From: Paraprevotella stercoravium | GTDB lineage: Bacteria > Bacteroidota > Bacteroidia > Bacteroidales > Bacteroidaceae | NCBI GenBank assembly: GCA_018883665.1 | Contig: JAHLFU010000217.1 | Span: 1-17,637, forward strand | Reading direction: 5' to 3' | Length of the DNA stretch: 17,637 nt | In this document: piece by piece, positions 15,020 through 17,637 of the stretch | How positions within the stretch are numbered: the first letter of the stretch is position 1 | How the letters are laid out: each line of letters begins with the position of its first letter | Position numbers and translations under genes: made by a program | The notes under the pieces: model-generated | Database searches by the model: none | What the model saw: only the letters and a program-made list of their open reading frames with translations | Told to the model about the DNA's origin: nothing

Positions 15020-16462
15020 GTGGATTTTTACGAACTAGACTTGAATGACCAGGTGCTCGATGCCCTGGATGATATGAACTTTATTGATTGTACCCCTATT
15101 CAGGAACATGCTATTCCGGCTATTCTCGAAGGGCGTGACGTCATCGGTGTAGCACAAACCGGTACTGGAAAAACTGCGGCTTATGTTTTGCCGGTGCTGA
15201 GCCGTTTGTGTGATAATCCTGGCCCTGAAAATAAAATCAGCTGTATCATCATGTCACCCACACGGGAACTGGCTCAGCAGATTGACCAGTCTTTGGCCGG
15301 TTTCTCTTATTACGTGCCTATTTCCAGTGTTGCGGTTTATGGCGGTAACGACGGAATACGCTATGAGCAGGAGAAACGCGGCCTGACAATGGGAGCTGAT
15401 ATTATCATCGCCACACCGGGACGCCTGATCAGTCACCTTAGTTTGAGCAATATTGATCTTTCCGGAGTGAAATATTTCATTCTCGACGAGGCAGACCGTA
15501 TGCTCGACATGGGGTTCAGTGATGACATCCTGCAGATCGAAAAGATGCTGCCTCGTGAGCGTCAGACGATTCTGTTCTCGGCAACCATGCCGGCCAAGAT
15601 CCAGCAGCTGGCCCGCACGATCCTGAAAGATCCGGTCGAGATCAAAATCGCGGTTTCCAAGCCGGCAGAGAAGATCAAACAAGAGGTGGTTTTCTGCTGT
15701 GAGGTGGAAAAACTTAAGGCCGTGAAATGGCTTTTTACCCACTATCCTACCCAGCGTGTCATCATCTTTGCTTCTTCTAAAATCAAGGTGAAGGATATTG
15801 CGCGTGCGCTGCTTCGCAAGGGATTCAATGTCGGAGAGATGCATTCCGATCTGGACCAGAAAGAGCGTGATGCGGTCATGTATTCTTTCAAGACACAGCA
15901 GATTGATATTCTGGTGGCAACCGATATTGTTGCCCGAGGAATTGATATTGACGACATACAGCTTGTCGTCAATTATGACCTGCCCCACGATGCGGAGGAC
16001 TATGTACACCGTATCGGCCGAACTGCCCGTGCCAACAACGATGGTAATGCCCTGACTCTGGTCAGCGAAAAAGAGTATACTGCTTTCAAACGGATGGAAA
16101 GACAATTGGAAATAGAGATTCCGGCCGTAACGCTTCCTGAGGATTTTGTCAAACCAGAGTTGAAAGAAGAATCTTTCAAGAAGAAAGGCAGACGACCGAA
16201 GAAAAAAGGTAAAGGCGGTCAAGGCGAAGGCAAGCCAAAGTCTGAATCCAGAAAGTCAGATACTCCAAAGTCTCAGAAGGCACAAAAGCCACAGGAAGGC
16301 AAGACTGCAGCCGAAAATGCGACTGACAACACAGGCAACGAGGTGAAAGCGGATCAGGCGGAAAAGAAACCGGCCAAGAAAAGACGGAATCGGCATCGCC
16401 GCAAAAAGTCAGACAAACCGACTGAAGGAGGTGAACAGAAACCGGCAACACCGACAGAATAA
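15020..16462 (+). CDS. DEAD-box ATP-dependent RNA helicase (RhlE-like)
   Basis: A 480-residue RNA helicase with all core motifs: Q motif CTPIQ (24-28), I AQTGTGKT (45-52), Ia PTREL (80-84), Ib TPGR (132-135), II DEAD (156-159), III SAT (187-189), V ARGID (305-309) and VI HRIGRTAR (330-337). Such enzymes unwind short RNA duplexes in ribosome assembly or mRNA turnover. The last 100 residues form a Lys/Arg/Gln-rich, low-complexity tail (from about 385) of a sort that often increases RNA affinity. The start is GTG at 15020: an in-frame stop at 15005 precludes any upstream start, and the next ATG (residue 19) would remove part of the N-terminal helix. It follows the permease gene by 12 bp. The RhlE label reflects overall resemblance, not a diagnostic motif. 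Confidence 0.93.
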   Translation: MDFYELDLNDQVLDALDDMNFIDCTPIQEHAIPAILEGRDVIGVAQTGTGKTAAYVLPVLSRLCDNPGPENKISCIIMSPTRELAQQIDQSLAGFSYYVPISSVAVYGGNDGIRYEQEKRGLTMGADIIIATPGRLISHLSLSNIDLSGVKYFILDEADRMLDMGFSDDILQIEKMLPRERQTILFSATMPAKIQQLARTILKDPVEIKIAVSKPAEKIKQEVVFCCEVEKLKAVKWLFTHYPTQRVIIFASSKIKVKDIARALLRKGFNVGEMHSDLDQKERDAVMYSFKTQQIDILVATDIVARGIDIDDIQLVVNYDLPHDAEDYVHRIGRTARANNDGNALTLVSEKEYTAFKRMERQLEIEIPAVTLPEDFVKPELKEESFKKKGRRPKKKGKGGQGEGKPKSESRKSDTPKSQKAQKPQEGKTAAENATDNTGNEVKADQAEKKPAKKRRNRHRRKKSDKPTEGGEQKPATPTE

Positions 16463-16480
16463 ATAATTACGGAAAAAGAT

Positions 16481-17500
16481 ATGAAAACAAAGAAAAAGGC
16501 ACTTCTTATCAGCGGTGCCGTTGTATTGGTTGCCGCTTGTGCAGCGGTATATGCTCTGTTTTTCAGTTCTTGTTACAAGATCAGTGAAACGGTGTATGTT
16601 TACATAGACAATGATGACACCAGCGATTCTATTCAGGCAAAGATTGAGACCGCAGCCCGTCCTTCCTGTCTTTGGGGATACTCTCTCATCGAGACTCTGA
16701 AGCCGATGACGGTGCGTCCGGGCCGTTATGCTATTGAACCGGAAGAAGGTCAGCTGGCCACATACCGTAAACTGGCCAGCGGTAATCAGTCACCGGTAAA
16801 CCTGACCATTCCCAGTGTGCGCACCATCGATAAGCTGGCAGGAGTTTTGGGGCGCAAGCTGATGATTGATTCTACTGCCATTTGCGAGGCGTTACAGGAT
16901 TCTGCATTCTGCGCTACCCTGTCATACGATACGGCAACCATCATGGCCCTCTTTATTCCAAACACCTATCAGGTATATTGGAATGTCAGTCTGGAGGATC
17001 TGATGAAGCGCATGCAGAAAGAGAATGCGGCTTTCTGGAAAGCGGAAGGACGTTCCGAACTGGCACAGAAGTTGGGACTGACTCCCAACGAGGTGATCAC
17101 TGTCGCTTCCATTGTCGAGGAAGAGACGGCCAACAATGCCGAGAAACCGATGGTGGCCGGTATGTATCTCAACCGTCTGAAACAGGAAATGCCCTTGCAG
17201 GCTGATCCTACAGTCAAGTATGCCCTGAAGGATTTCTCTCTGCGACGCATCTATCACAAGCATCTGACCATCGACAGTCCTTATAACACCTATAAGAATG
17301 TAGGATTGCCACCGGGACCGATCCGTATCCCGACCGTCGCTTCCATTGATGCCGTGCTGCATCGGGTTGATCATGATTACCTGTATATGTGCGCCAAGGA
17401 AGATTTCTCGGGAACCCACAATTTCGCCCGTACCTATGAGGAACATCTGCAGAATGCGCAGAAATACACCGAAGCGTTAAACAAGAGAAATATTAAATAA
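16481..17500 (+). CDS. mltG: Endolytic murein transglycosylase MltG (YceG)
   Basis: A 339-residue, membrane-anchored enzyme that cuts nascent peptidoglycan glycan strands and is thought to set their length. An N-terminal basic segment and a single hydrophobic span (about 7-29) anchor it with the bulk in the periplasm. After a LysM-like region (about 75-125), the YceG domain shows FIPNTYQVYW (158-167), the catalytic ASIVEEET motif (209-216, Glu213 the likely acid), YLNRLKQEMPLQADPTVKYA (229-248), SPYNTY and GLPPGPI, in the usual order. SSC (29-31) at the end of the span loosely resembles a lipobox, but family knowledge favours a transmembrane anchor. It lies 18 bp after the helicase gene and is the last gene of the run. 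Length is normal. Confidence 0.93.
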   Translation: MKTKKKALLISGAVVLVAACAAVYALFFSSCYKISETVYVYIDNDDTSDSIQAKIETAARPSCLWGYSLIETLKPMTVRPGRYAIEPEEGQLATYRKLASGNQSPVNLTIPSVRTIDKLAGVLGRKLMIDSTAICEALQDSAFCATLSYDTATIMALFIPNTYQVYWNVSLEDLMKRMQKENAAFWKAEGRSELAQKLGLTPNEVITVASIVEEETANNAEKPMVAGMYLNRLKQEMPLQADPTVKYALKDFSLRRIYHKHLTIDSPYNTYKNVGLPPGPIRIPTVASIDAVLHRVDHDYLYMCAKEDFSGTHNFARTYEEHLQNAQKYTEALNKRNIK

Positions 17501-17510
17501 TGAGGCAAAA

Positions 17511-17556
17511 GAGGGTGTGTCAAAATGTATGTTAATATGCATTTTGATGCACTTTC
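17511..17556 (+). terminator. Long wobble-rich hairpin after mltG, likely terminator
   Basis: Positions 17511-17530 pair along their full 20 nt with 17537-17556, using several G-U wobbles, around a 6-nt loop (GTTAAT). A T-rich tract (TTCATTTTT) follows, and the hairpin begins 11 bp after the mltG stop. The left arm, GAGGGTGTGTCAAAATG, resembles an intergenic sequence I recall recurring in Bacteroides genomes. Confidence 0.75.
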
Positions 17557-17571
17557 TTCATTTTTATGAAA

Positions 17572-17603
17572 AAAGGCCCGTACTTTCACAAGCTCGGGCC
17601 TTT
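17572..17603. terminator. GC-rich hairpin, probable terminator for a convergent gene
   Basis: AAAGGCCCG (17572-17580) pairs perfectly with CGGGCCTTT (17595-17603) around a 14-nt loop. The adjacent A-run on the left becomes a T-tract on the minus strand, so it best suits a minus-strand gene beyond the right edge, while TTTGTT on the right gives weak plus-strand function. Confidence 0.7.
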
Positions 17604-17610
17604 GTTATCT

Positions 17611-17633
17611 CCTAAAGTTTTTGTAACTTTAGG
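17611..17633. repeat. Small inverted repeat at the window edge
   Basis: CCTAAAGTT (17611-17619) and AACTTTAGG (17625-17633) are perfect 9-bp arms around TTTGT. Its role is unclear because the window ends four bases later; it could be part of a further terminator or the edge of a repeat. Confidence 0.5.
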
Positions 17634-17637
17634 AAAA

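Noticed and set aside
15254..16222. Long minus-strand open frame of 322 codons opposite the helicase gene
   Set aside because: It lies wholly antisense to a helicase with every motif intact, shows no recognisable domain, and has no promoter box. It is a frame shadow of a codon-biased gene.
16922..17446. Minus-strand 174-codon frame opposite mltG
   Set aside because: It is antisense to the conserved YceG domain, with no start signals and no recognisable product.

Overview
The window looks like a chromosomal segment from a gut-type Bacteroidales (Bacteroides/Phocaeicola-like). The evidence is direct. Many genes are preceded by the Bacteroidetes -7 box TAnnTTTG, and the two best examples, before lon and the XRE gene, have a TTG about 20 bp upstream. 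There are no strong Shine-Dalgarno sequences. The gene content (serine palmitoyltransferase, PyrK/PyrD, a Tgt without zinc-site cysteines, LptF/G-type permease) fits the same group. No mobile element, CRISPR array, tRNA or rRNA was seen.

Layout, left to right. (1) 2-172 is the 3' end of holA (DNA polymerase III delta), followed by a strong terminator. (2) 173-823 is about 650 bp of very A+T-rich non-coding DNA with repeated and palindromic motifs, leading into a small XRE-type regulator (824-1264). (3) 1578-3253 is a pyrK-pyrD operon with overlapping genes for the NAD-dependent dihydroorotate dehydrogenase of pyrimidine synthesis. (4) 3536-6728, minus strand, is a two-gene unit: a lipoprotein with one haem-attachment CxxCH motif and PD40/TolB-type beta-propeller repeats, then a polytopic membrane protein with a helical C-terminal half. 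Its function is unknown to me, and it is the least understood part of the window. (5) 6879-8063 (minus) encodes serine palmitoyltransferase, the first enzyme of sphingolipid synthesis. It diverges from a DAGK/sphingosine-kinase-superfamily lipid kinase (8266-9303), with a palindrome-bearing intergenic region between them. (6) 9381-10085 (minus) is a TrmN6-like tRNA methyltransferase, convergent with the kinase across a shared terminator and divergent from lon. (7) 10235-17500 is a dense plus-strand run: lon, tgt, LptF/G-family permease, DEAD-box RNA helicase, mltG. Junctions overlap or are no more than 18 bp apart, with a single consensus promoter before lon, so it is probably one long operon joining protein quality control, tRNA queuosine modification, RNA remodelling and envelope building. 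Hairpin terminators close the window.

Most of this is housekeeping. The parts worth following are the haem-lipoprotein/membrane-protein pair, the spt/lipid-kinase divergent promoter region with a perfect 14-bp palindrome, the zinc-site-less Tgt, the palindrome-rich upstream region of the XRE gene, and a consensus promoter at 3305-3336 with no gene behind it.
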